Below are positions 51,310 to 60,383 of a stretch of 64,000 nucleotides of DNA, piece by piece. Under the pieces are notes generated by a model that worked only from the letters and a program-made list of their open reading frames with translations, was not told the origin of the DNA and ran no database searches. The DNA comes from Candidatus Binatus soli. GTDB lineage: Bacteria; Desulfobacterota; Binatia; Binatales; Binataceae. How positions within the stretch are numbered: position 1 is the first letter of the stretch; each line of letters starts with the position of its first letter. The position numbers and the translations under genes were made by a program. Location: NCBI GenBank assembly GCA_002479255.1, contig DLMJ01000019.1, positions 28,501-92,500 of the forward strand, written 5' to 3'.

Positions 51310-53826
51310 ATGGCTGACAAGGGCGACCTCATCGCTACCGACGCCGGTGCCGCGCTGATTCACGTACCGCCGCCCGCCGAGCTTGACGCTGCCGAACTCA
51401 AGGCACAGGTACTGCTCGATGCAGCCTCACTGGAGCGCGCCGCGTCCGGCGATGGCGACCTCGAGCTGTTTGGGCAGGGCCGCGCGCTTGACGCGATACG
51501 GCTCGCGATCGGAATCGACGCGGCCGGCTACAACGTTTTCGTAAGCGGCCTGCGCTCGCGCCATGAGCGCGAATCGGTCCTGCGCCTGCTCCGCGAAAAG
51601 GCCGCGACGATGCCGACGCCCGGCGACTGGGTGTACGTAAACAATTTTCGAAATCCCGAGTCTCCGGTCGCCATCTGCTTGCAGCCGGGCCAGGGGGTCG
51701 AGCTGCGCACGCGGATGACGGAGCTGATCGGCTTCGTGCTCGAGCAGTTGCCGAAAGCCTTTCGGCGCGAGGACTTCGATCAGGAGCGCGCGGCGCTGCG
51801 CGACAAGTACAACAAGCGCGCGCAGGAACTGTTCGGAAATCTCGAGACGCGCGCCCGCGAGCGCGGCTTCGCGCTCCAGAGCGCGCCGACCGGACAGGTG
51901 ATATTCATCCCGCTGATCGACGGCAAGATGCCCGAGTCGCCCGAAGTGCTCGGCAAAGCGATGGCGGCAAAGACCGACGCCGAGCGCGAGCAGCTGGCGA
52001 AGGTGCAGGGTGATCTGCAGGACGAACTCGGCACGTTGATGCTCAAGCAGCAGGAAATGATGCACGAGCTGATCGACGACATCCGCGCAATCGAGCGCGC
52101 GTTCGCGGCGCGGCTGATCACGCCGTCAATTGAAGAGTTAAAGCATCACTTTAATAATCCCGCGGTCGACGCCTACCTCCATGAAGTCGCGGATCACATG
52201 CTCGGCAATCTCGATCGCTTCCGCGAACCGCCGCCCGAGCAGGGCGCAAGGCCGCCGGGAATCGAGGACGGCGCGCGATGGTTCGACTACCAGGTCAACG
52301 TGATGGTCGATAACTCGGCCACCCGCGGAGCGCCGGTGGTGCTCGAGGATGCGCCCACGTATCGCAACCTGTTCGGGACGATCGAGCGATGGATCGATCC
52401 GCTGGGGCGGTCGGGGACCAACTTCACGCGGATCATAGGCGGATCGTTTCTGAAATCGCACGGCGGTTTTCTGGTCTTCGATCTCGAGGATGCGGTGGTC
52501 GAGCCGAGCGTCTGGAAAACGCTCAAGCGCAGCCTCAAGTCGGGGCGCATGACGCCGGAGACTTTCGAGCCGCTGCCGTTTTTCTCGATGAGCGGACTGA
52601 AGCCCGAACCGATCGAGATTCGCAACAAGGTCGTGGTGCTGGGCGGCGCGTATCTTTACAGCGTGCTTTACTTCTACGAGCCGGACTTCGCGGACCTGTT
52701 CAAGGTCAAGGCCGAGATGCGGCCCTCGGTGGCGGCCGACGGCGCGGCTGCCGCGCATTATGCCGCGCACGTGGGCGCCCTGGCGCGCAGGGAGAATCTG
52801 CCGCCGTTCGAGGCGGGCGCACTGGCCAGGATCGTGGAATTCGGCATGCGGATGGCGGGCGACAGGTCGCGAGTGCTCGCGATGCTGGAACCGATAGACG
52901 ATCTCGCGCGCGAGTCGGGGTACTTCGCGCGGATCGAAATGGCTAAGCGCGTTACCGGCGCGCACGTCGAGCGGGCGCTTGGCGAGCGGATGCTGCGGCT
53001 CAATTTTATCGAGGAGGAAATCCGCCGGCTGATCGGCGAAGGCACCCTCATCGTTCATATTCGCGGCGCCAGCGTTGGACAGATCAACGGGCTGGCCGTG
53101 CTGGACGTCGGCGGTTACAGTTTCGGGCGGCCGGCGCGCGTAACCGCGACCGTGGCGCTTGGGCAGGCGGGCGTGATCAACATCGAGCGCGAGGCGCGGA
53201 TGTCGGGATCGACGCACGACAAGGGAATCATGATCCTGAGCGGATTTATCCGCGCCCGGTTCGGACAGCAGCACCCGATCGCGATGACGGCGGGCATCTG
53301 CTTCGAGCAATCCTACTCGGGAATCGACGGCGACAGCGCCAGCTCGACCGAGCTGTACGCTCTCCTGTCGGCTCTGTCGGGAGTGCCGCTTCGGCAGGAC
53401 CTGGCGGTGACGGGGTCGGTCGATCAATACGGAACCGTGCAGGCGATTGGCGGCGTCAACCAGAAGGTCGAGGGCTTCTATCGCGTCTGCAAGGCGATCG
53501 GTCTGACCGGCACGCAGGGCGTGATTGTGCCGCGCACCAACGTCTCGAACCTGATGCTCGATCCGGAGACCACCGGCGCGATCGAGCGGGGGGAATTCCA
53601 CATCTATCCGATCGATACGATCGATCGCGGAATCGAGGCTTTGACCGGGGTGCGCGCGGGAACGATCGACGAGCCCGGAACGATCAACCATCTCGTCGAT
53701 CGGCAGCTCAAGCGCATGGCTGATATCCTGCGCGAACGCCCGCTGGGCGAAACTCGCGTGGTGCAGGAGCCGGCGCCGAACCCGCCCGCGCCCAAACCGC
53801 CCGCCCCGCCCGAGCCCCCCCGCTAG
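51310..53826 (+). CDS. Lon-like S16 protease with degenerate P-loop (AAA_32 type)
   Basis: 838 residues. The C-terminal proteolytic domain has the Ser/Lys dyad: S676 in GDSASST and K719 in NQKVEG, spaced as in Lon. The N-terminal part is the AAA_32-type domain, but the Walker A position reads GLRSRHERES (80-89), without GK[S/T], so ATP binding may be lost. This fits a heat-shock/ATP-independent Lon subtype. The Pro-rich tail (about 820-838) is unstructured. It follows the Hsp20 gene directly. Confidence 0.88.
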   Translation: MADKGDLIATDAGAALIHVPPPAELDAAELKAQVLLDAASLERAASGDGDLELFGQGRALDAIRLAIGIDAAGYNVFVSGLRSRHERESVLRLLREKAATMPTPGDWVYVNNFRNPESPVAICLQPGQGVELRTRMTELIGFVLEQLPKAFRREDFDQERAALRDKYNKRAQELFGNLETRARERGFALQSAPTGQVIFIPLIDGKMPESPEVLGKAMAAKTDAEREQLAKVQGDLQDELGTLMLKQQEMMHELIDDIRAIERAFAARLITPSIEELKHHFNNPAVDAYLHEVADHMLGNLDRFREPPPEQGARPPGIEDGARWFDYQVNVMVDNSATRGAPVVLEDAPTYRNLFGTIERWIDPLGRSGTNFTRIIGGSFLKSHGGFLVFDLEDAVVEPSVWKTLKRSLKSGRMTPETFEPLPFFSMSGLKPEPIEIRNKVVVLGGAYLYSVLYFYEPDFADLFKVKAEMRPSVAADGAAAAHYAAHVGALARRENLPPFEAGALARIVEFGMRMAGDRSRVLAMLEPIDDLARESGYFARIEMAKRVTGAHVERALGERMLRLNFIEEEIRRLIGEGTLIVHIRGASVGQINGLAVLDVGGYSFGRPARVTATVALGQAGVINIEREARMSGSTHDKGIMILSGFIRARFGQQHPIAMTAGICFEQSYSGIDGDSASSTELYALLSALSGVPLRQDLAVTGSVDQYGTVQAIGGVNQKVEGFYRVCKAIGLTGTQGVIVPRTNVSNLMLDPETTGAIERGEFHIYPIDTIDRGIEALTGVRAGTIDEPGTINHLVDRQLKRMADILRERPLGETRVVQEPAPNPPAPKPPAPPEPPR

Positions 53827-53944
53827 CAGGCGCACGTCGCTACGACGGCTATATCGTGCAATCGACCGGCGGCGGCATCCGGGCGCTGGCGGCAACCTTG
53901 GGCATCTGTGCCCCGGCTTCTGGAAACGATAGAATGCCGTCGCT

Positions 53945-54643
53945 TTGTCGGCTCCAGAGTCTTACGTCGAATGGATGAACCAGCATCCCGGGTTCAATCC
54001 GCGTGCTCAGCAAAACTCGAACGCTCTGTCGGGCTTTGTGGTTGCAGACCTATGCGCGGCATCTCCCTCGATTCAGATCGGACTCGCGTCTGGTCTGCTA
54101 CACGAAAAGAAAAACGCCGAAGTTTATACCAAGGTCGCCAATCGCAATGTGGACCTGATTCTTCACACGGGCACAGCCCCAGTAATCTCGGTCGTTACGT
54201 CGGTTGAGAACAAGTCCATCATGGCGGCGCACGGTAAGGCCCGAAAGAACCGCTACGGCGATCTGATCGCGTACTCGAATCACATGCACAATCATCGCCG
54301 TGATTGCATAGCGGCTGGCATCGTGATCGTGAACATCTCGCCCACCTACGAGAATCCCGATCCCTTCGCCAAGGGTATGGTGCGCGCGAAATTCGATATG
54401 CAAAAGGTAGTGGCGGCGACGGTCAAGCTGTTCGCCGGAATGCCGCTCAGGGACGATCCCGACGAACCGTCAGACCAACCAGAAGCATTGGCGGTGATTG
54501 TGGTCGATTACGACGGTGGAAATCCATCGAAACTGGTAACGGAGCTGCCAGCGCCTCAGCTTGGCGAATCAATCCATTACGGCAGCTTCTTGAAACGGAT
54601 CGCGATATTGTACGAGAAGCGTTTTAACCAACCGGCACAGTGA
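53945..54643 (+). CDS. Putative type II restriction endonuclease, PD-(D/E)xK-like
   Basis: 232 residues from TTG 53945 (ATG 53975 is an alternative). A candidate catalytic core is D70 in NRNVDLIL with E88 and K90 in SVENKS, the spacing of a D...ExK nuclease. It is convergent with a DNA methyltransferase and overlaps it by 20 nt at the stops, a classic restriction-modification layout. I do not recognise the specific subfamily. No signal peptide or membrane segments. Confidence 0.65.
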   Translation: MSAPESYVEWMNQHPGFNPRAQQNSNALSGFVVADLCAASPSIQIGLASGLLHEKKNAEVYTKVANRNVDLILHTGTAPVISVVTSVENKSIMAAHGKARKNRYGDLIAYSNHMHNHRRDCIAAGIVIVNISPTYENPDPFAKGMVRAKFDMQKVVAATVKLFAGMPLRDDPDEPSDQPEALAVIVVDYDGGNPSKLVTELPAPQLGESIHYGSFLKRIAILYEKRFNQPAQ

Positions 54644-55502
54644 CTTGGTTGAACAAGCCTGTCAGTTCGTCCTCCAAACGATCTAGCGCCTTGTCCACAT
54701 AGCTGTTGTCTATCTCCACGCCAATGCTGTTGCGAAAGCATCGCGCGGCAGCAATCATGCTGGTTCCCGTGCCCGCGAACGGATCGAGCACGGTATCGCC
54801 GGTGAAAGAGAACATCCGAATCAGGCGATAGGCCAGTTCTTTTGGATACGGTGCGGGGTGGTCGCGGGTAGAAGCGCCGTTCAGCGTCGTCCATACCTGT
54901 TGGAACCAAGCTGCATGTTCTTCCTTCGTGAGTCGCGATTCGTCCCGTTGCGTTTGGGTCGGCTTGCGATATCCACCGGGTTTCCGCAGCATCAGGATAA
55001 ACTCGATATCGTTCTTGATGATGGCGTTGGGTTCGTAAGGTTTGCCCAAGAAGCTCGACCCGTTTTCGACTTCGTAGCTGGCGTTTGCGATCTTGTACCA
55101 AAAGATCGGCGTAAGGTTATCAAAGCCCAAGCGCCGAGCACGCACGATGATATCGGCGTGCAGGGGCATCACCATATGGCGACCATGTACGCGGCGCGGT
55201 AAACAAACATCGCCCACCACGCAAACGATCCTGCCGCCCGGAACCAGCACGCGAAAGCAATGCTTCCAGACCTTTTCCAATTCGTCGTGAAACTGCTCGT
55301 AATTGGCGATCATCCCGAGCTGGCCCTCGCACATAGGGTATTGCTTGAGAGTCCAATACGGTGGCGAGGTCAGAACCAGATGGACCGATTCATCCTCGAT
55401 CCAGTCGAGTTCTCGCGCATCGCCTTGGCGCAGGGTGTGAGTGGTCGAGCCCACTTGAAAGACTGTCCGGCGCGGGCGCGGCGGCTTCGGTTTCTCTTTC
55501 AA
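54624..55502 (-). CDS. Site-specific DNA methyltransferase (type II, SPPY class), TTG start
   Basis: 292 residues. Motif IV is TSPPYW (45-50) near the N-terminus and motif I (DPFAGTGTS, from 240) near the C-terminus, the beta-class circular order of N4-cytosine or N6-adenine amino-methyltransferases; SPPY is most common in N4mC enzymes. The TTG at 55502 has AGGGAG 7 nt upstream, a well-spaced ribosome binding site. It is the partner of the convergent nuclease gene. Target sequence not inferable. Confidence 0.9.
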   Translation of the reverse strand: MKEKPKPPRPRRTVFQVGSTTHTLRQGDARELDWIEDESVHLVLTSPPYWTLKQYPMCEGQLGMIANYEQFHDELEKVWKHCFRVLVPGGRIVCVVGDVCLPRRVHGRHMVMPLHADIIVRARRLGFDNLTPIFWYKIANASYEVENGSSFLGKPYEPNAIIKNDIEFILMLRKPGGYRKPTQTQRDESRLTKEEHAAWFQQVWTTLNGASTRDHPAPYPKELAYRLIRMFSFTGDTVLDPFAGTGTSMIAAARCFRNSIGVEIDNSYVDKALDRLEDELTGLFNQVTVPVG

Positions 55503-55539
55503 TCAAAATCTCCCTAAGGATCGAGAGTATCATCTCGGG

Positions 55540-55561
55540 GCTCCGGTTATCGAGCCGGAGC
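55540..55561 (-). promoter_or_regulatory. Hairpin in the methyltransferase leader
   Basis: GCTCCGG (55540-55546) and CCGGAGC (55555-55561) form a perfect 7-bp stem around an 8-nt loop TTATCGAG. It lies about 40 nt upstream of the methyltransferase start. It could be an operator for autoregulation by the methyltransferase or an RNA leader hairpin; no T tract follows. Confidence 0.4.
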
Positions 55562-55607
55562 GCCTTGGCGAAAGCCGCGCCTGTTGAAATCGGCAGCAAC
55601 CCCGCGC

Positions 55608-55628
55608 GATCCCAATTTGATCCCAATT
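55608..55628. repeat. Tandem GATCCCAATT pair, 11-bp spacing
   Basis: GATCCCAATT occurs at 55608-55617 and again at 55619-55628, exactly one helical turn apart, about 110 nt upstream of the methyltransferase start. This is a common geometry for a regulator binding site. No controller (C) protein gene was found nearby. Confidence 0.5.
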
Positions 55629-55987
55629 GCGCCCCCCACATGGCAAAATCGCGCTCTGGCGTGGGGTTTCTGCTACCAGCGCGCGCATTTCCAGCGCACC
55701 GACTCCACCAGCGCGCGCCGGTCAGATGGAAGAGGCGTTCGCCACGATCGAGCAAGCCTTCTCCGCCGTTGGATCAGCTAAGCGGGTAGCCGGGTATACT
55801 CGCGTGCGTTGGATTTGTTGGACGTATCCGACGACCGTTTTTCCGCATCCTGCTGGAAGGGGCGCGGCGCATTTCTGTCCGCTGGGAAGGAGACATCAAC
55901 AGAGGCTCGCGCAGCGCGCGATAGGATGAACTCGAATCCTCGCGCCGGGCGTCGGGCGGCGCTCACGCACCGTACCGTCGCGCTGAT

Positions 55988-56767
55988 ATGCTCTCACGTA
56001 TGCGCCTGGAGTCGCTCGTTGTCGCAACCGTCTTCTGCGTGTTAGCCACGGCTGGAGCGGTCCGGGCCGAGGCGGGGAGTTCCTCCGCCCAGCCGACGAC
56101 TCAGGTTTGTTTCAGTCCGCCCCTGCCTGGCGGTTGCGATCCCCAGGTGGCGATTTTGTCTGCGATCGGGTCCGCGCAGCGCTCCGTTTTGGTGCAAGCC
56201 TACTCTCTCACCTCCGGCAAAATCACTGCGGCCCTAATCGCCGCGAAACAAAACCGCCGGGACGTGCAGGTGATCGTCGATCGCTCTCAGCTCCGTGCAG
56301 ATCGCAAGGAGGCCAATGCAGTACTCCGCCTTGAAGCTGCCGGCATTAGAGTGCTCGTGGATTCGCCGGAATCGGGAATTGCTCACAGCAAGGTGATTCT
56401 TATTGACCGCGAAATCGTGATCACGGGCAGCTATAATTTCAGTAAGTCTGCCGAGGCCCGTAACGCTGAAAATTTGCTGATCATTCGAGACGCGAAGACA
56501 GCCGCATCGTACGAAGAGAATTGGAGAGACCGAGCCGAGAGGTCGCATCCCCTTCAGCTTTCCAATACGCAGGGCGCGGCTCCCGACAAAGCGCCGAGAT
56601 CTGGCGCGCCTCCTGCCGGCGGCGTGGTCGGCAATCGGAGGACCGGAATTTACGAGTGGCCCGGATGTCCCGCGTACAAGACGATTTCACCTAGAAACAG
56701 AGTCGAGTTCGCAGACGCCGCAACGGCCGAGGCCTCGGGTTACCGCGCCGCCCGGAACTGCCGGTGA
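55988..56767 (+). CDS. Secreted PLD-superfamily nuclease with C-terminal Ada-type cysteine domain
   Basis: 259 residues: signal peptide (about 1-28), one HKD motif (H133-x-K135-x4-D140, followed by GSYNFSKSAEARNAEN) as in dimeric Nuc-type nucleases. After a Pro-rich linker comes a tail GNRRTGIYEWPGCPAY ... RNRVEFADAATAEASGYRAARNC (215-258) with C227 and C258, like the zinc-binding Ada-type repeat. The protein is exported and may degrade extracellular DNA or phospholipids. It lies 25 nt upstream of the nicotinate phosphoribosyltransferase gene, probably by chance. Confidence 0.85.
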   Translation: MLSRMRLESLVVATVFCVLATAGAVRAEAGSSSAQPTTQVCFSPPLPGGCDPQVAILSAIGSAQRSVLVQAYSLTSGKITAALIAAKQNRRDVQVIVDRSQLRADRKEANAVLRLEAAGIRVLVDSPESGIAHSKVILIDREIVITGSYNFSKSAEARNAENLLIIRDAKTAASYEENWRDRAERSHPLQLSNTQGAAPDKAPRSGAPPAGGVVGNRRTGIYEWPGCPAYKTISPRNRVEFADAATAEASGYRAARNCR

Positions 56768-56792
56768 GGCGGGGAAGAAGGAGACATCGCCG

Positions 56793-58196
56793 ATGACGAT
56801 CGATCTCCGGCTCGACCCCGCCGAGGTCGCGCTGCTCACCGATCTCTACGAGCTTACAGTCAGCGCGGCGTTCTTCGAGCACGGATTCAACGATACCGCG
56901 TCGTTCGAAGTCGCGATGCGCCGGATGCCGCCGGGCCGCGGATTCATGGTCGCAGCCGGCATCGAACGGCTGGCCGAGGCGCTGGAGGAATATCGTTTCG
57001 ACGCCGCCGCGATCGGGCATCTCGAGTCGCTGCAACTTTTCAAGCCGGATTTTCTTGAATTTCTTTCGAAACTCCGCTTTACCGGTTCGATCCGGGCGAT
57101 TCCCGAAGGCACGATTTATTTCGCCGGCGAACCGATCGTGGAGATCCGCGCGCCGCTGATCGAAGGCCAGCTGATCGAGACGCTGGCGCTCAACCAACTC
57201 GGATTCGCTTCGATTGTCGCGACCAAAGCCGCGCGATGCTTCGTCGTCGCGGGCGGCAGGCGGTTGGTCGACTTCGGTCCGCGCCGCGCGCAGGGCGCCG
57301 ATGCGGCTCTTATCGCGGCGCGCTCGAGCTACCTGGCGGGCTTTCACGGCACCGCCAACGTGCTCGCGGGCAAGCGCTACGGAATCCCCGTTTTCGGCAC
57401 GATGAGCCACAGCTTCGTGATGGCGCACGAGCGCGAGCGCGACGCGTTCAGCGATTTTGTCTCGAGCTTCCCGGCGCTCAGCACGCTGCTTGTTGACACC
57501 TACGACACGGTGCATGGCGTCGAGAATGCGGCCGCGGTCGGCGCGAAATTTCGCGAGGCGGGCGTGAAAATCCAGGGCGTGCGGTTGGACAGCGGCGACC
57601 TCCACGAACTCAGCCGCAAGACGCGGCGGATTCTCGATCAGGCCGGCTTCGGCGACATCGCAATCGTCGCGAGCGGCAACCTCGACGAATACCGAATCGC
57701 GGAACTCACCGACGCAGATGCGCCGATCGATGCGTTCGGGGTCGGCGCCGCGCTCGCGGTCAGCGACGACGCGCCGGCGGCTGACTTCACCTACCAGCTC
57801 GTCGATTACAAGGATCACGGCCGGCTCAAGACCTCGGCCGGAAAAATTTCAACGCCGGGCCGCAAGCAGTTGTTCCGCGCTTATGCGCCGAGCGGATCGT
57901 TCTTTGCGGACTTGATCGGAATTGTGGACGAGGGCGCGACTACCGTGGCGCGCGAGTTTAAGCCGATCCCGGCGAAAACGGTTCAACTGATGGAGACGGT
58001 TTTGGACAAAGGCCGCCGGATCATGCCCCGTCCGACACTGGCCGCGGCGCGCGAGCGGCTGATGAATGGACTGACGGCCCTCGATGCCCGCTACAAGACG
58101 ATCCGGCGGCCGGCGGAGTTTCCGGTGCGACAGACCGCGGCGCTCGGCGCGCTGGTGATCAGCGAAAAACTGCGCGCGGATAAACGCCAGGATTAG
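56793..58196 (+). CDS. pncB: Nicotinate phosphoribosyltransferase
   Basis: 467 residues starting DLRLDPAEVALLTDLYELTVSA. Family residues in order: ASFEVAMRRMPPGRGFMVAAG, DFGPRRAQGADAALIAARSSYLAGFHGTANV (containing the autophosphorylation-site-type region), GTMSHSFVMAHE, VRLDSGDLHELS and FGVGAALAVSDDAPA. It converts nicotinate plus PRPP to NaMN in NAD salvage, usually with ATP hydrolysis. The class resembles mycobacterial PncB2. GGGGAAGAAGGAG precedes the start. Confidence 0.94.
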   Translation: MTIDLRLDPAEVALLTDLYELTVSAAFFEHGFNDTASFEVAMRRMPPGRGFMVAAGIERLAEALEEYRFDAAAIGHLESLQLFKPDFLEFLSKLRFTGSIRAIPEGTIYFAGEPIVEIRAPLIEGQLIETLALNQLGFASIVATKAARCFVVAGGRRLVDFGPRRAQGADAALIAARSSYLAGFHGTANVLAGKRYGIPVFGTMSHSFVMAHERERDAFSDFVSSFPALSTLLVDTYDTVHGVENAAAVGAKFREAGVKIQGVRLDSGDLHELSRKTRRILDQAGFGDIAIVASGNLDEYRIAELTDADAPIDAFGVGAALAVSDDAPAADFTYQLVDYKDHGRLKTSAGKISTPGRKQLFRAYAPSGSFFADLIGIVDEGATTVAREFKPIPAKTVQLMETVLDKGRRIMPRPTLAAARERLMNGLTALDARYKTIRRPAEFPVRQTAALGALVISEKLRADKRQD

Positions 58197-58208
58197 ATCG
58201 CAGCTCTG

Positions 58209-60383
58209 CTACGGATTCGACGGTCCCAAGCCTGACGACACGCCGGCAACAAACGGCGTCGTCCGCTCGGGTGGCGGTGAATCCCGCAGACTGTGCGCGG
58301 CGGCGGCCAGATGGGCGGAGTCGAAAGTCAAGAGCAATGGCTTGATGAGATCCAGGCGAGGACGGGAATCGGGCGTCCATCGCGTCGGCGCGGGATAATC
58401 GATTTCGGAGGCGATTGCACGGTAGCGCTCCATCAGCGGTCTCACGCCCTCGTACGTGCCAACGATCACGATGGCGACCTGGCCGCCGGGCGCCAGGACG
58501 ATTTGCCAGTCGGTATAGGCGTGGGGCGCCGCATCGACAAGCCAGTCGCGCGGAATGAGGTCGAGCCGTTTGAGTTCAAGCGCAGACAGCTTCGAGAGAT
58601 CGTGTCCGTCGGCGAGATACTTTCCGGCTGCCTCGAGGATCGTATCGAATCGCAGCGCGTCGGCGCGCGCTTCGACCTGCGCGGCTGGAAGCTTGGCGTA
58701 AGATCCGAACGAATCGCGCGGGATTTTGTAAATCCACACGCCTTTTTCGTTCAGTGCCGCGACTCCGAGCGATGCGAGGGTCCGCTGCCAGATCGGAAAA
58801 TTTGCTTCCTTCGGGTCCGCGATTACGGCCCGCACGCCGAAGCGGGCGATGTAGGCCTTGAGCTGATCGGCAGGCTCGGGCAGATCGATACTGCCGTAAA
58901 AGTAGCTAACCACCGGCATTCGACGGAACTCGAACGGCGAGAATCCTGTCCATCCGCCGGCCATCCGGAAGTACATTTCGCTCTGCAATTGCCAGTACAT
59001 GCTGTTGCCCTTGTACCCCCATGGCAATGGCAAAATGATCTCGCGCGGTTCAAGTTCATTTGCGTATGTTCGGTCGGTGAAGAATGCGGGGATGTCGAGC
59101 CTGCTCACCCAAAACGATGCATGCGGATTCGGCGCGATTGATGCCACGATGATCGCCGCCACCGCGAGTTTGGAAACTCCGCGCGCCGACGACGACGCGA
59201 ACCACATGGCAATCATCACGGCCACGACCAGAAACGCGTACATCATGAAGCGCACCGGCAGGATATTCTCGATTAGGGGAAGGTGTTGGAAGATGGCCCA
59301 GGGCATCGGAAACCCCTGCACTCCAGCAATGTGCAGAGTCGGGCCGATGGCGGCGATGATGATCGCAAGAAACAAAATTGTGAGAAACTTACCCGCCGGC
59401 GTCGGCCAGAAGCGGCGCCGGAATATCTCGGCGAACACGATCAACACGACGCCGAGATAGTCGCCGTTCTCCATGATAGTGCCTGTGAAGCGGCCCGTGA
59501 TCGCGGTCGCAAAATCGGCGGCGCCCCACCAGATGGTGTGCCACGGCACGAGGAATCCAATCAAATCCGCACTATACTTGCTGGGCGGCCAGATCGGCCC
59601 ACTCGGATGACCGAGGGCGAGCAAGTAATAGAAGTAAGCTGAGAGTACGGCTGTAGAGATCAAGTATCCGCCGACGGTGGGAATGATTAGGCGTCGGAGC
59701 CGGATGCGGGCGCCGCCATCGAAAAGCACAAGCGCAAGCAGCAGTGAGAATCCGCTGACCAGCGTTGTGGTCGCGAAGAGATCAACCGAACACAAAAATA
59801 GAGTGACCAGCAGCGCCGCCAGCATCACGGCAAAACGTGCCGCCGAGATCTCGTCGTCGAGGCGCTTGAGCGCGATCAGCGCGATCAGCGGCGCCGGAAA
59901 AATCGCGATACAAACGAGGTGGCCGAGTACCTGGCCAAGCATGTAGGGAGAAAAACCGAAGATGTATCCGCCCAGAACGGAAGGCCAGAATGCTCCCGTC
60001 ACGCGCCGGCATAGCAGAAACGCGGCAAATGCCGCGAGCGGCGACATCAGCGTTACGATGATGTTGTAGGTTGCGGGCTCGCCCACCGTGACTTGCAGAG
60101 GGATCGAGACCCAGGCGGGGATCGGGACGAAGGTCGTCCACGCCAGGTTGATTCCGAGCGGCGCCCAGACGAAGTCGGTGACGAACGGGTTGAGCCCGTG
60201 CGCGATCGAAAACCGCCACCAGTTGAAAAACCACATCGTCTGCGGCGGATCGGTATCGCGCCCGATGTAGTAGCCCGAATGTCCGATGAGCCCGCGATCA
60301 AGCAAAAGAACCGCTAGTGAGAAGTAAAGCGCGAACGCTCCGAACGACTGCAATCGATGTCGCGCGCGATCCGACGAAGTCAT
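58209..60383 (-). CDS. Polytopic membrane protein, GT-C glycosyltransferase-like (paralog 2)
   Basis: 724 residues, about twelve membrane helices in the first 450 residues and a large soluble C-terminal domain. The first loop carries RDTDPPQTMWFFNWWRFSIA, with acidic residues placed as in GT-C transferases. The protein is clearly homologous to the upstream gene (60383-62539): shared FLLCRRVTGAFWPS, GGYIFGFSPYMLGQ and EPREIILPLPWG. The two genes share one base (TGATG). Substrate unknown; a periplasmic glycan or lipid transfer is likely. Confidence 0.75.
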   Translation of the reverse strand: MTSSDRARHRLQSFGAFALYFSLAVLLLDRGLIGHSGYYIGRDTDPPQTMWFFNWWRFSIAHGLNPFVTDFVWAPLGINLAWTTFVPIPAWVSIPLQVTVGEPATYNIIVTLMSPLAAFAAFLLCRRVTGAFWPSVLGGYIFGFSPYMLGQVLGHLVCIAIFPAPLIALIALKRLDDEISAARFAVMLAALLVTLFLCSVDLFATTTLVSGFSLLLALVLFDGGARIRLRRLIIPTVGGYLISTAVLSAYFYYLLALGHPSGPIWPPSKYSADLIGFLVPWHTIWWGAADFATAITGRFTGTIMENGDYLGVVLIVFAEIFRRRFWPTPAGKFLTILFLAIIIAAIGPTLHIAGVQGFPMPWAIFQHLPLIENILPVRFMMYAFLVVAVMIAMWFASSSARGVSKLAVAAIIVASIAPNPHASFWVSRLDIPAFFTDRTYANELEPREIILPLPWGYKGNSMYWQLQSEMYFRMAGGWTGFSPFEFRRMPVVSYFYGSIDLPEPADQLKAYIARFGVRAVIADPKEANFPIWQRTLASLGVAALNEKGVWIYKIPRDSFGSYAKLPAAQVEARADALRFDTILEAAGKYLADGHDLSKLSALELKRLDLIPRDWLVDAAPHAYTDWQIVLAPGGQVAIVIVGTYEGVRPLMERYRAIASEIDYPAPTRWTPDSRPRLDLIKPLLLTFDSAHLAAAAHSLRDSPPPERTTPFVAGVSSGLGPSNP

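Larger units (their letters stand above)
55503..55987. other. 485-nt gene-poor region between methyltransferase and PLD nuclease
   Basis: No convincing gene is present. Short frames exist on both strands but none resembles a protein family. The segment contains the methyltransferase leader, a hairpin (55540-55561) and a tandem 10-mer (55608-55628), so it probably carries control elements of the restriction-modification pair and the promoter of the PLD-type nuclease. Confidence 0.6.

Noticed and set aside
52138..53895. 585-codon - strand frame over the Lon-like gene
   Set aside because: Shadow of the protease; no start context or domains.
55390..55755. - strand 121-codon frame overlapping the methyltransferase start
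   Set aside because: Extends into the methyltransferase in another frame; no Shine-Dalgarno or family; the TTG start with AGGGAG explains the sequence better.
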